NCBI GenBank assembly: GCA_944323885.1
Contig: CALUUD010000001.1
Span: 1 to 64,000 of the forward strand
Length of the DNA stretch: 64,000 bases
DNA from: an uncultured Helicobacteraceae bacterium
Lineage (GTDB): Bacteria; Campylobacterota; Campylobacteria; Campylobacterales; Helicobacteraceae
Direction of reading: 5' to 3'
Both the position numbers and the translations under genes were made by a program. The notes under the pieces are model-generated. The model did no database searches, was not told the origin of the DNA, and saw only the letters and a program-made list of their open reading frames with translations. Below are positions 1-8,893 of the stretch, one piece after another; within the stretch, counting starts at the first letter, position 1, and each line of letters opens with the position of its first letter.

Positions 1-82
<82 letters not shown>

Positions 83-210
83 ATGAAAAGTTAATCCATA
101 ATTTAGCTCAATCAAAAATCAAAATCTACTAGTTTTAAATAAGTAATAGACAAGTTGTATTTCCAATAAGACTAAATCATAATTTATATAAAATTATGTT
201 AGTTATATCT

Positions 211-230
211 TGCTTAGTTGTCAAAGATCA
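211..230 (-). promoter_or_regulatory. boxA-like antitermination element in the rRNA leader
   Basis: On the minus strand the leader reads TGATCTTTGACAACTAAGCA, close to the E. coli rRNA boxA (TGCTCTTTAACAA). It lies about 130 nt upstream of the mature 16S end, in the transcribed leader. In E. coli boxA binds NusB/NusE to allow antiterminated rRNA transcription, and nusB is also present in this window. The match is by eye. Confidence 0.55.
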
Positions 231-314
231 CTACCTAATAATATAAACTATAGAAAAAACTCAAACCTAAAAAATATGAATAAATATCTTCTAAACTGAT
301 AAATTCTAAAAAGT

Positions 315-328
315 ATTATAAAATTATA
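315..328 (-). promoter_or_regulatory. possible rRNA promoter -10 hexamers
   Basis: Two TATAAT hexamers on the minus strand (320-315 and 328-323) lie upstream of boxA and the 16S start. A weak TTCAAG about 19 nt upstream of the second could act as a -35. In an AT-rich genome TATAAT arises by chance, so this rests mainly on position. Confidence 0.3.
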
Positions 329-502
329 AATAGAACACCTTTTTAATCTTGAAAGAGAGCTACTTAAAATCTTTTTTCGTCTCTCCTAAAAAGGAAGTAG
401 AATGATACATATCAATTACTTAAATTAAGCTTAAACAAAATAATATTTTATATAAAATCTATTTTATATGCAAAAAATAATAATTTCTATATACAAAAAC
501 AA

Positions 503-1843
503 TTATCTTTTTAATATATCAGATAAAAGGAATGCCAACTCTATTGCCTGCGTAGCATTTAATCGTGGATCACATCTAGTATTATATTTATACATAAGCT
601 TAGATTCTGTAATTTCTTGTGATCCACCTATACACTCTGTCACATTTTGTCCTGTCATTTCTAGATGTATCCCACCTGCATAACTATTATATGATTTATG
701 AATTTCAAAAAAACTTTTAACCTCATCTAATATATCATTAAATATTCTTGTTTTATATCCATTGCTTGCCTTTATTGTATTTCCATGCATAGGGTCTATG
801 CTCCATAATATTTTTCGTCCCTCTGGAATTATCTCTTTTAATATGATAGGCAATTTTATTTTTATATTATCAACTCCCATTCTAACAATAATGTTTAATC
901 TTCCTGCTTCATTATTAGGATTTAATATATCGCACAACTTAAGTATTTCATCTTTTGTTATATTAGGCCCTATTTTTACTCCAAGTGGATTATCAACACC
1001 TCTTAAAAACTCTACATGTGCTTCATTGATGCCCCTAGTACGCTCCCCAATCCATAACATATGAGCTGAACAATCATAATATTTATTAGTTAAACTATCT
1101 TTTCTACATAATTGTTCTTCATAATTTAACAATAATGCTTCATGTGATGTATAAAATTCTGTTTCTTGTAATTGTTTTGTATTTTGAGTATTAATTCCAC
1201 AAGCTTCCATAAATTTTAATGCTTCTGTAATTCTATATGCCAATTCTTCATATTTTTGACCAAAAGAATTATTTTTTACAAACTCCATATTCCACCTATG
1301 GACCTCATTTAAATCTGCAAATCCACCTTGTGCAAATGCCCTAAGTAAATTTAAGGTTGAAGCACTCTGGTTATAGGCTTGTATCATTCTCTTTGGATCT
1401 GCTTCTCTGGAGGATATTGTAGCTTCTATATCATTAATAATATCACCACGGTAAATTGGGTACTCTATATCATTTATTACTTCAGTATCATTTGATCTTG
1501 GTTTTGCAAACTGACCTGCAAGTCTGCCTACTTTTACTACAGGAATACCACTTGCAAATGTAAGTATGGCACTCATTTGCATAATCACCTTAAAAATATC
1601 ACGAATATTAGCAGCATTAAAATCACTAAAAGATTCTGCACAATCTCCACCTTGAAGCAAAAACGCTCTACCTTCTACAACCTCTCCCAAACGCTTTTTT
1701 AGGTTTCTTGCTTCACCTGCAAAAACAAGAGGTGGAAATGAACTTATTTTTTTTTCTATTTCATTTAGTTCTTTTTTATTATTATATATAGGTTGCTGTT
1801 TTATTTCAAACTGTCTCCAGCTAGATGGTTCCCAATTAATCAT
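503..1843 (-). CDS. aroF: 3-deoxy-7-phosphoheptulonate synthase, class II (DAHP synthase)
   Basis: This enzyme condenses phosphoenolpyruvate and erythrose 4-phosphate to DAHP, the first step of the shikimate pathway, in the cytosol. The 446-residue protein shows class II (plant-type) motifs in order: [10 protein letters not shown] near residues 62-71 with the metal-binding Cys68, [46 protein letters not shown] and TRCDPRLNA near the end. Length fits the family; H. pylori has a single class II enzyme of similar size. The ATG at 1843-1841 follows an AAGGA ribosome site that is part of a long inverted repeat (see 1846-1887). The gene stands alone between gltA and the rRNA leader. Identification is secure; the symbol follows H. 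pylori usage. Confidence 0.95.
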   Translation of the reverse strand: MINWEPSSWRQFEIKQQPIYNNKKELNEIEKKISSFPPLVFAGEARNLKKRLGEVVEGRAFLLQGGDCAESFSDFNAANIRDIFKVIMQMSAILTFASGIPVVKVGRLAGQFAKPRSNDTEVINDIEYPIYRGDIINDIEATISSREADPKRMIQAYNQSASTLNLLRAFAQGGFADLNEVHRWNMEFVKNNSFGQKYEELAYRITEALKFMEACGINTQNTKQLQETEFYTSHEALLLNYEEQLCRKDSLTNKYYDCSAHMLWIGERTRGINEAHVEFLRGVDNPLGVKIGPNITKDEILKLCDILNPNNEAGRLNIIVRMGVDNIKIKLPIILKEIIPEGRKILWSIDPMHGNTIKASNGYKTRIFNDILDEVKSFFEIHKSYNSYAGGIHLEMTGQNVTECIGGSQEITESKLMYKYNTRCDPRLNATQAIELAFLLSDILKR

Positions 1844-1845
1844 TT

Positions 1846-1887
1846 ATCATTCCTTAAATCATATTAAATATTATGACAAGGAATGAT
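1846..1887 (-). promoter_or_regulatory. inverted repeat covering the aroF ribosome-binding site
   Basis: In the mRNA orientation ATCATTCCTT (1887-1878) is followed by a 22-nt spacer and then the perfect complement AAGGAATGAT (1855-1846). The second arm contains the AAGGA Shine-Dalgarno sequence, seven bases before the aroF ATG. The spacer has an inner TCATA/TATGA pairing. Folded RNA would hide the ribosome site. Whether it is used is inference. Confidence 0.55.
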
Positions 1888-1933
1888 ATTATCAAAAATA
1901 GGCTTTAAAAGTAAGCATATTACATAAATTCAA

Positions 1934-3223
1934 CTATTTTCCTTCATATACCTGTCTTGGACGTGTAATTCTAGCACCTGATTTTATATGTTCTATTACA
2001 TGAGCACACCACCCTGGCATTCTACCTATAACAAATATAGGAGTAAATAAGCTTACTGGAATCTTTAATGCAGATAAAATAATACCGGAGTAAAAATCAA
2101 CATTTGGGTAAAGTTTTCTTTCTATAAAATAATCATCTGTAAGTGCTACTTCTTCCACTTTCTCTGCAATATCTGAGAATCTATCATTAATTTTTATACC
2201 TTTTTTAGCCAAATCGTCTTTTAACTTTTTCAACACTCTTGCTCTTGGATCATAATTCTTATAAACACGATGACCAAAGCCCATAAGTCTAAATGGATCA
2301 TTCTTATCTTTTGCTCTTTGGATAAATTTATCAACATTTTTTACATCACCAATTTCAGCTAGCTGATCTAATACTTTTTCATTAGCTCCACCATGAGAAG
2401 GTCCCCAAAGTGCATTTATTCCTGCACTAATTGCCGCATATGGATGAACACCAGTTGAAGCAACATTTCTAACAGTTGTAGTAGAAGCATTTTGTCCATG
2501 TTCTGCATGAAGTGTAAATATCTTATCTAATGCTTCAATCTCTAATGGATCAATTTGAACTTCTCCATCTAATGTGTATTTTAATTTTCCATCTGGAAAC
2601 GCCCTAAGCATTCGTAAAAAGTTTTCAACATAAGACAAACTAACATCTGGATATACAATTGGATATCCTATAGAATTCCTATAAGAAAATGCTACAAGAG
2701 TTGGTATCTTTGCAACCATTCTTTTTGCCATCATTTGATAATCATAATCATTGCCTATTTCCATATAACCTCTATAAAATGTAGAAAGAGCAGCAACAGC
2801 AGATGAAAGATTTGCCATTGGATGTGCATTGTCAGGGAATGCTTTAAATATATTTATTAAACCTTCATTTAGATATCTAAGACTTCTTAACTCTAATTCA
2901 AATTCTTTTGACTCTCTATCATCTTTTGGAAGATCTCCACTAATCAATAATGAACAAATATCTGTAAATGTATATTTCTCAACTAAATCCTGTAATGGAA
3001 TACCTCTATAAAGCAAAACTCCATTTTGTCCATCTATATAGCTTACCGTAGATTTACACCCTGCGGTAGATGCATAACCTGGATCATAAGAAAATATTCC
3101 TGTTGTTTCAAATAACTTGCCAAAATCAATAGCCTTCGGACCTCTTGTGCATTCAATTAGATTAAAATCAAACTTTTCACCTGTAGAATTATTTATGAGA
3201 GTAACTGTATTTTTATTATTCAT
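1934..3223 (-). CDS. gltA: citrate synthase
   Basis: The enzyme makes citrate from oxaloacetate and acetyl-CoA, the entry to the TCA cycle. The 429-residue protein is of the type II bacterial length, with an N-terminal beta-domain followed by the catalytic large domain. Active-site segments are visible: [15 protein letters not shown] with the catalytic His near residue 275, [14 protein letters not shown] with the second His near 317, and YPNVDFYSG with the catalytic Asp near 375. It starts at an ATG preceded by GGAGG. It diverges from icd across a 510-base gap, so the two oxidative TCA genes could share control. A perfect 14-bp palindrome lies just upstream. Confidence 0.97.
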   Translation of the reverse strand: MNNKNTVTLINNSTGEKFDFNLIECTRGPKAIDFGKLFETTGIFSYDPGYASTAGCKSTVSYIDGQNGVLLYRGIPLQDLVEKYTFTDICSLLISGDLPKDDRESKEFELELRSLRYLNEGLINIFKAFPDNAHPMANLSSAVAALSTFYRGYMEIGNDYDYQMMAKRMVAKIPTLVAFSYRNSIGYPIVYPDVSLSYVENFLRMLRAFPDGKLKYTLDGEVQIDPLEIEALDKIFTLHAEHGQNASTTTVRNVASTGVHPYAAISAGINALWGPSHGGANEKVLDQLAEIGDVKNVDKFIQRAKDKNDPFRLMGFGHRVYKNYDPRARVLKKLKDDLAKKGIKINDRFSDIAEKVEEVALTDDYFIERKLYPNVDFYSGIILSALKIPVSLFTPIFVIGRMPGWCAHVIEHIKSGARITRPRQVYEGK

Positions 3224-3733
3224 TTTCTAAATACCTCCAATTTCATATTTGTATACAAATCATAATCACAAAAGTTTTATACATTATTTAAATAGTAATG
3301 AAATTGAGGCTAAAGATACAAATAATGTTACATAAATAGTAAATTATTTTTAAGCAACTAAAACAAAAAGCAATAAAGCTCACATCTATCAAAAGGATAT
3401 AAAAAATATTAAACAAAATTATATAGTCAACCTAATATATTAAGTTGTTTCTTAATGTTTACCCATATGCAATATTATAAAATAGTTTAAATAACTAAAT
3501 TTAATACAAAGATATACAAATAGCAACCACTACTTTGAATGCTTTAATGCAAATTAGCTACAAAACCACAAAGTTTATCTAAATGGCAATCTAAAATATA
3601 TAAACTTGACTTAGTAATTAGTAGTAATTACAAAATAGCAATTAAAGGAATAAATTGCAATTATAATCAACTACATAATAATAAAAATTAGTATAAACTA
3701 TACTTTCAATTTATAAAAAATAAAGGAAGGAAA
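3224..3733. other. 510-base divergent intergenic region, gltA/icd
   Basis: This must carry the promoters of both divergent genes. I see the palindrome at 3247-3260 next to a TATGAT hexamer for gltA. Before icd there is a TATACT-like hexamer near 3698-3704 and a good AAGGAAGG ribosome site at 3724-3731. There is no ORF with a ribosome site, no recognisable RNA and no repeat. The middle is AT-rich and looks non-coding; it is long for this compact genome. Confidence 0.6.
3247..3260. promoter_or_regulatory. 14-bp perfect palindrome upstream of gltA
   Basis: ATTTGTATACAAAT reads the same on both strands. On the minus strand it overlaps a TATGAT hexamer (3264-3259) that could be the gltA -10, so transcription would start inside or just after the palindrome. 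It ends 24 bases before the gltA ATG, upstream of the GGAGG ribosome site. The position suits a repressor operator; the binding protein is unknown. Confidence 0.4.
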
Positions 3734-5026
3734 ATGAGCAGATTTCAAGGGTATAATCCAAAATATATACAACTACCAAGTAAAGGAGAAGTTATCAGTG
3801 TTGATAGTAAAGGAAATTTAATCATTCCAAATAATCCAATCATACCATATATAGAAGGTGATGGTATAGGTGTTGATATTACCCCAGCTATGATAAAAGT
3901 AGTAAATCACGCAGTAAAAAAAGCATATAATGGAGAAAAAGAAATATCTTGGTATGAGGTATTCACTGGTGAAAAATGCTTCAATAAATTCAAAGATGAA
4001 AAATCATTATCACCTATGGAACAATGGCTACTTCCAGATACAATAGAAGCTATAAAATATTTTAAAATATCAATAAAAGGTCCTCTTACTACTCCAGTTG
4101 GAGAAGGATTTAGATCTCTAAATGTTGCACTAAGACAAATGCTAGATTTATATGTATGTCTTAGACCTGTTAGGTGGTATGGAAGCCCAAGTCCAGTAAA
4201 AGAACCAAGTAAAGTTGATATGGTTATATACAGAGAAAATAGTGAAGATATATATGCTGGCATAGAGTTTGCACAAGGAACAAATGAAGCAAAAAAAATT
4301 ATCAACTTTTTACAAAATGATATGGGAGTTACAAAAATAAGATTTCCAGAAAGTAGTGGAATTGGGATAAAACCAATTAGCAAAGAAGGAACACAAAGAT
4401 TAATGAGAAAAGCCATTGAATATGCCATAAATAACAATAGAGATTCTGTAACAATAGTTCATAAAGGCAATATTATGAAATATACAGAAGGGGCATTTAG
4501 AAATTGGGCATACGAACTTGCAAGAGATGAATTTAAAGCTGAGATAATAGATAATGGCCCATGGTGCAAAATAAAAAATCCTAAGACAAATAAAGAAATT
4601 ATTATAAAAGATGTGATAGCTGATGCATTTTTACAACAAATACTATTACGACCTGCAGAATATGATGTGATAGCAACAATGAATCTAAATGGTGATTATA
4701 TAAGTGATGCACTAGCTGCGATGGTAGGTGGTATAGGAATAGCACCAGGTGCAAATCTAAATGACACAATAGGAATGTTTGAAGCAACACATGGAACAGC
4801 ACCAAAATATGCTGGACTAGATAAAGTTAATCCCGGAAGTTTAATTTTGTCTGCTGAAATGATGTTAAGGCACATGGGCTGGATTGAAGCAGCAGATCTA
4901 ATAGTAGATTCTATGAAGAAAGCTATTGAATCTAAAAAAGTTACTTATGATTTTGCAAGATTAATGGAAGGTGCAACAGAAGTAAAATGCTCTGAATTTG
5001 CGGATGTTATGATAGAAAATATGTAA
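3734..5026 (+). CDS. icd: isocitrate dehydrogenase, NADP-dependent
   Basis: The enzyme oxidatively decarboxylates isocitrate to 2-oxoglutarate with NADP+. The 430-residue protein matches the E. coli-type enzyme in length and motifs: [15 protein letters not shown] (substrate loop; the Ser is the site phosphorylated in E. coli), [13 protein letters not shown], and [17 protein letters not shown], where the Lys-Tyr pair is the NADP-binding signature. The ATG at 3734 follows AAGGAAGG. It diverges from gltA; in H. pylori, as I recall, gltA and icd are adjacent. A hairpin terminator follows at 5031. No icd kinase/phosphatase gene is visible here. Confidence 0.97.
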   Translation: MSRFQGYNPKYIQLPSKGEVISVDSKGNLIIPNNPIIPYIEGDGIGVDITPAMIKVVNHAVKKAYNGEKEISWYEVFTGEKCFNKFKDEKSLSPMEQWLLPDTIEAIKYFKISIKGPLTTPVGEGFRSLNVALRQMLDLYVCLRPVRWYGSPSPVKEPSKVDMVIYRENSEDIYAGIEFAQGTNEAKKIINFLQNDMGVTKIRFPESSGIGIKPISKEGTQRLMRKAIEYAINNNRDSVTIVHKGNIMKYTEGAFRNWAYELARDEFKAEIIDNGPWCKIKNPKTNKEIIIKDVIADAFLQQILLRPAEYDVIATMNLNGDYISDALAAMVGGIGIAPGANLNDTIGMFEATHGTAPKYAGLDKVNPGSLILSAEMMLRHMGWIEAADLIVDSMKKAIESKKVTYDFARLMEGATEVKCSEFADVMIENM

Positions 5027-5030
5027 AATT

Positions 5031-5056
5031 AAAGTGGGTTTTTAATCCACTTTTTC
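5031..5056 (+). terminator. Rho-independent terminator of icd
   Basis: Five bases after the icd stop codon AAAGTGG and CCACTTT form a perfect 7-bp stem around a 9-base loop. The second arm runs into a T-rich tail. Position and shape fit a terminator for icd. Confidence 0.75.
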
Positions 5057-5483
5057 TAAATATTTATCAAAAAATATTTTGTATTTATTATAAAACTTAT
5101 TTTTTTCTATAAATAACATTAAACATAATCTTGGTCTTGAAATTCCTGCATAAATAAGCTCATCCATATTAATCAAATCGTTGTCTTTATTACCATCAAC
5201 ACATTGACTAAGAAAGACAATTTTAGATTTAACTTTAAAGTATTACTATATCATTTGAATACATAGAGTGCTACCTTTTATTTATATAGTATTTAAAATA
5301 TAAATATTCTTTTAAAGTTCCAGACTGACGATTAATCAAAGAATAATAATATATAACATCAAAATATATCCACTTATAATTTTTCCTAACACTATTAATC
5401 TTTTCTTTCACATAATTATAAATAATAGGAATTTATCTGTCTCAATTTATAAACAGCATCTAAATCTGGATATACAATGCCCA
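5042..5483 (-). pseudogene. decayed C-terminal part of an AddB-like or superfamily I helicase gene
   Basis: No intact gene spans this stretch, but the minus strand keeps protein-like pieces in different frames. The upstream piece reads ILGIVYPDLDAVYKLRQ and then hits a stop. A middle piece ends SLINRQSGTLKEYLYF before another stop. The last ~66 codons read through DELIYAGISRPRLCLMLFIE to a stop at 5042-5044. The SRPRLCLML segment resembles helicase motif VI of superfamily I enzymes (YVAxSRAKxxLxL), and the VYPDLD piece resembles the start of PD-(D/E)XK/AddB-type proteins. At least two frame breaks are needed to join the pieces. The family is uncertain; decay of some coding sequence is more certain. 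Confidence 0.5.
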
Positions 5484-5488
5484 ATATA

Positions 5489-5863
5489 TTATTTTATCTT
5501 TTCTTGCAATTCTATAGCTTTATTTTTTAAATCATCTAAAGTATGAATGTTGTTAAAATACTCACAAAATGCATTTTTTGCTTTTTCTAGCTCATCAAAA
5601 GCTTCAATTGCTAGTTTACCTTGTTTTGTTACTTTAGTGCCACCACCACCACGACCACCTGTAGAGCTAGAAACAAGAGGTGTTAAAGATAAATTATTCA
5701 TAGCATCTATACTATCCCAAGCGGCCTTATAGCTCATTCTCATATTTTTAGCAGAACTAGATATCGATCCAGTCTCCTCAATGCCTCTTAATAGCTCTAC
5801 TCTACCAAGTCCAAGATAATTTTTAGAACCTTTTTTAACCCAGAATCTTCCATATATCTCCAT
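5489..5863 (-). CDS. ModE-like winged-helix transcription regulator, DNA-binding domain only
   Basis: The 124-residue protein is a LysR-type N-terminal helix-turn-helix of the ModE family. The segment LLRGIEETGSISSSAKNMRM is the recognition region, and STGGRGGGGTKVT is the ModE wing signature at about residues 67-79. Full-length ModE is about 260 residues with a C-terminal molybdate-binding (MOP/TOBE) half, which is absent here. The tail is instead a short helical stretch. A single-domain form may sense no ligand itself or rely on a partner. It is the last gene of the minus-strand run from hisG, 18 bases after the GGDEF gene. No mod transport genes are nearby. Confidence 0.8.
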   Translation of the reverse strand: MEIYGRFWVKKGSKNYLGLGRVELLRGIEETGSISSSAKNMRMSYKAAWDSIDAMNNLSLTPLVSSSTGGRGGGGTKVTKQGKLAIEAFDELEKAKNAFCEYFNNIHTLDDLKNKAIELQEKIK

Positions 5864-5881
5864 ATAGACCCCTTTTATTTG

Positions 5882-7345
5882 TTAGTTAAAAAATAAATTT
5901 ACATTGTTATTCTTATCTTCCTCGTATGCAATCTTGCTTGCCTCATTAATACAATCATTAATATCACTGTATTTTTTATATTTCACTACACCATGGTTAA
6001 TTATAAATTTATATTTGAAATCATTATTATAATTCTTAGATACAAATGTTTTAGACATTGAAGCATAGTAGCAGTTGATAGATTCTATTTTTGTATTCGT
6101 AAATACAATTAAAAATTCATCTGTACTTATACGAATAAGAATTGAATCATTTGGCAACCCAATCTTGACAATATCAACAACCTTTTTCACAACCTCATCT
6201 CTATATTTATGATCTAAATTAATACTCACTCTCTTTAAACCATTTATATATATCTTGCAAAAATGCATAGATCTTATATGTTTTTTTAAAAAAAGAATCA
6301 TATATGGAATATATAAAATCTTTAAAATTACAGGCAAATTAATGTAGTTAGCAAAACAAACAATCTTTTCATAGCCACTCTTTCTATCAATGACACCAAG
6401 CTTTTCATCAAGACTCATATGAGAAATATATTTTATTTTATTAATAATAATAAACAATACCGCAAATGAAGTAAGGAATATCCAAACATAACCTATAATC
6501 CAATAAATAATATTAAAACCAAAATCAACATGTTTAATAAATGACGAAATATTGGTTATTGAATAAGGATTATTATTTGGATCCATATGTTTAATAGAAA
6601 CAATATAAGCGGCTTCTTGATCTATATTCATATCACCAAAACTCTTAATTACATCAAATGATCTATATGTAAAAACTCCATATTTACTTATATATTGACC
6701 ATTTTTATTATTTATAATTTTCTCCCACTCATCTGGATATTTTAATACAAAATTATCAAATCCACTTTCTTCTACAGAACTGCTTAACAACTCACCATCT
6801 CTTGCCAGTATATAAGTATTTGAGAGATTGTGCATAATATTCATATTTAAATATGCCACAACATAAATATCATTATTTTCTTTCATTGGCATAGTAAAAA
6901 TTTTATAAACATTATTTGATTGATTATCAAAAGCAATGGAAATTTTCATAGAATCATCAAGCAATAATGAATTAATGTTAAAAACAAAGTCTATCTTATC
7001 TATTTTTTCAAATAATACTTTTGTCATATTATTAACTATAAATATAGATGAATATATCTTATTATTATTGAGAAAAATTTGCAAATTTTTAGTATCATAT
7101 TTATAAAAATATTCAAGTAATTCTACATAATTCATAAAATACAAAATTTGGTTTCTATTTGTAATTAAATTAACATTAATAACAGAATCCATATACCTAG
7201 ACAATCTTTCTCTCTCAGCATAAAGATCTCTATCTAAATATTGCAACCTGTTTATTACAAATAAAGTAATATAAAATATCGTAAAAGAAAAAATAACTAT
7301 AAAATAAATGTAGAAATATTTTTTATTTTTCTTTATAAATTCCAA
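5882..7345 (-). CDS. membrane sensor protein with a degenerate GGDEF domain
   Basis: The 487-residue protein has one membrane segment at about residues 10-32, an extracytoplasmic region of some 230 residues, a second membrane segment near 275-300, and a C-terminal domain shaped like a diguanylate cyclase. Where cyclases carry GG(D/E)EF the sequence reads RISTDEFLIVF, so both glycines are gone. Cyclase activity is therefore unlikely; such domains often bind nucleotide or act as protein partners. No RxxD inhibitory site is evident. It lies 8 bases after the EAL gene on the same strand, so the two are probably co-made. The ligand of the outer domain is unknown. Confidence 0.75.
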   Translation of the reverse strand: MEFIKKNKKYFYIYFIVIFSFTIFYITLFVINRLQYLDRDLYAERERLSRYMDSVINVNLITNRNQILYFMNYVELLEYFYKYDTKNLQIFLNNNKIYSSIFIVNNMTKVLFEKIDKIDFVFNINSLLLDDSMKISIAFDNQSNNVYKIFTMPMKENNDIYVVAYLNMNIMHNLSNTYILARDGELLSSSVEESGFDNFVLKYPDEWEKIINNKNGQYISKYGVFTYRSFDVIKSFGDMNIDQEAAYIVSIKHMDPNNNPYSITNISSFIKHVDFGFNIIYWIIGYVWIFLTSFAVLFIIINKIKYISHMSLDEKLGVIDRKSGYEKIVCFANYINLPVILKILYIPYMILFLKKHIRSMHFCKIYINGLKRVSINLDHKYRDEVVKKVVDIVKIGLPNDSILIRISTDEFLIVFTNTKIESINCYYASMSKTFVSKNYNNDFKYKFIINHGVVKYKKYSDINDCINEASKIAYEEDKNNNVNLFFN

Positions 7346-7353
7346 TTAATATC

Positions 7354-8586
7354 CTAATTATTCAAACTAGATACAGCTTTACCTATATAATAACCTTGAG
7401 AAAATTCTATACCAAATGACAAAATAAGAGAATGAATAGCTTCTGAATGAACATACTCTGCTATACATTTCACATCAACAGATTTAGCAAACATTGATAT
7501 AGATTTTACTATTTTATAACTGATTGGATCTGTATCTATATTCTTAACAAATCTACCATCTATTTTAACATAATCAATTTGCATCTTAATTAAGCGGCCA
7601 AAGTTTGAATTAGCATAACCAAAGTCATCTATCGCAATCTTAAAACCCATATTTTTTAGTATATTGATATTATTGACAACCAAGTTATCATCACCAAATT
7701 CTATATCTTCTAAAAGTTCAATTATTATTCTAGAAGGATCTATGTGATATTTTTTACAACGATTACTTAGATAATCTAAAACATTAGAATCTCTTATATC
7801 TTCCTCTGTTATATTAATAGAAAATTCAAAATTATTATCTTTAAAAATCTTAAAGCTATTATTAATTACAGAATAAGTAATACTGCGCATAAAACCCATC
7901 TGTCGTGCAATATATAAAAAATCAAATGGTTGAAGTATCTTATCATTATAAATAAGTCTAGATAAACATTCATATTTTGTTATCTTCTGCAATCTATTAT
8001 CATAAATTGGTTGATAAAATGGAATAATATTTCCTTTATATGCCGCATCTTTTACGATTTTGCTTAATTCAATATTATCTTGCTGATGCTTTTGAAACTC
8101 ATCATCACCAATATCTAAAAAATACACTTTAGATAAAATCTTTTTTGCATACTTCAATGCACTAAATGATTTTGGTACAACATCCTTTGAAGAGCCTTTT
8201 GCTATGCCTATACAAAGACCAAAATCTGGTTCATTTAAACTTATACGGTTTTTTCTCTCAGCTATAAGAGATCGTAATGTATGTGCAAATTCTATTACTT
8301 TATCTATATCAACATTGGAGAAAATAATAGAATATGTACCATCAGAGATTTGGAATAAATGCGAATCTTTTGGGATTACATCACCAATAATACTTAATAA
8401 TCCTTGTATAGAATGACAAACAATATCTGGTGAATAAATAGCAAACCATTTATCTAAGTCTTCTAATTCAAACAATAGAACTATTGCTTCATGGTTTTTA
8501 GTAAGCGCTTCTATATAATCTAGTAATGCTTGTCTATCCTCTGATTCATATAAATCCAATTTTGTAATACCGCATTTATTTGTCAT
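7354..8586 (-). CDS. EAL-domain cyclic-di-GMP phosphodiesterase with a degenerate GGDEF-like N-terminus
   Basis: The cytoplasmic 410-residue protein has an N-terminal ~170 residues resembling a GGDEF fold, but with QISDGTYSIIF where the signature should be. An EAL domain runs from about 180 to the end. EAL motifs are largely kept: YECLSRL (catalytic Glu, EAL as ECL), SINITEED, IIIELLED, IDDFGYANS with the double Asp, VKIDGRFV with the Lys, CIAEYVHSEA and QGYYIGKAV. The metal and catalytic residues appear present, so hydrolysis of cyclic-di-GMP is plausible. There are no membrane segments. It pairs with the downstream degenerate GGDEF sensor. Confidence 0.85.
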   Translation of the reverse strand: MTNKCGITKLDLYESEDRQALLDYIEALTKNHEAIVLLFELEDLDKWFAIYSPDIVCHSIQGLLSIIGDVIPKDSHLFQISDGTYSIIFSNVDIDKVIEFAHTLRSLIAERKNRISLNEPDFGLCIGIAKGSSKDVVPKSFSALKYAKKILSKVYFLDIGDDEFQKHQQDNIELSKIVKDAAYKGNIIPFYQPIYDNRLQKITKYECLSRLIYNDKILQPFDFLYIARQMGFMRSITYSVINNSFKIFKDNNFEFSINITEEDIRDSNVLDYLSNRCKKYHIDPSRIIIELLEDIEFGDDNLVVNNINILKNMGFKIAIDDFGYANSNFGRLIKMQIDYVKIDGRFVKNIDTDPISYKIVKSISMFAKSVDVKCIAEYVHSEAIHSLILSFGIEFSQGYYIGKAVSSLNN

Positions 8587-8596
8587 TTATACACCT

Positions 8597-8893
8597 CTAC
8601 TCTAACACCCTATTTAGTGTTTCATTTTGAATACCCTGCAATTTATTCAACAAAACATCTTGTGGCAAGATATTATTATGATTATTATCTTTCCTCTCTA
8701 TGCTAGAATCAGGTATTACTCCAGATGGCATTTTAACAAAAATATCTTCATAATTATTTCCACCTTTTTTATAACGTATATAAATATCGCCATTTACATT
8801 ATTATAAATGTATGTATCATTTCCATCACTAAACATAACCCATGCAGCATCAATATAGTTAATTATCAATACAATAAATAAAAAAATTTTCAT
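8597..8893 (-). CDS. small secreted protein of unknown function
   Basis: I do not recognise this 98-residue protein. The first ~16 residues (MKIFLFIVLIINYIDAA) look like a signal peptide. The mature part is polar, begins with a Trp-containing segment (WVMFSDGNDTYIYNN) rich in Asn, Asp and Tyr, and includes a GDIYIRYKKGG turn. There is no lipobox and no Cys, so a soluble periplasmic or surface protein is likely. The start codon overlaps the hisG stop by one base and the EAL gene follows after 10 bases, so it belongs to the same operon and could be an extracytoplasmic partner of the sensor pair. Confidence 0.65.
   Translation of the reverse strand: MKIFLFIVLIINYIDAAWVMFSDGNDTYIYNNVNGDIYIRYKKGGNNYEDIFVKMPSGVIPDSSIERKDNNHNNILPQDVLLNKLQGIQNETLNRVLE

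Larger units (their letters stand above)
83..502 (-). other. 16S rRNA leader and promoter region, no gene
   Basis: No convincing gene lies between the 16S start and the end of the DAHP synthase gene. The region should hold the rRNA promoter and leader. A boxA-like element is at 211-230, and two overlapping TATAAT hexamers (minus strand) lie at 315-328. A tight AT-only palindrome at 450-469 sits just past the aroF stop. The rest is AT-rich sequence in which I see nothing else. Confidence 0.6.

Noticed and set aside
450-469. ATATAAAAT/ATTTTATAT palindrome after aroF as a terminator
   Set aside because: It has a two-base loop and only AT pairs, so a stable hairpin is doubtful.
468-683. Short plus-strand frame at the aroF 3' end
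   Set aside because: It overlaps the conserved C-terminus of DAHP synthase and has no ribosome site.
1747-1755. Run of nine T as a phase-variable tract in aroF
   Set aside because: The run encodes a Lys-Lys pair in an essential housekeeping gene, and such A/T runs are common at this composition.
3907-4437. Minus-strand open frame of 176 codons
   Set aside because: It lies wholly inside icd, has no family resemblance, and is a shadow of the codon pattern on the plus strand.
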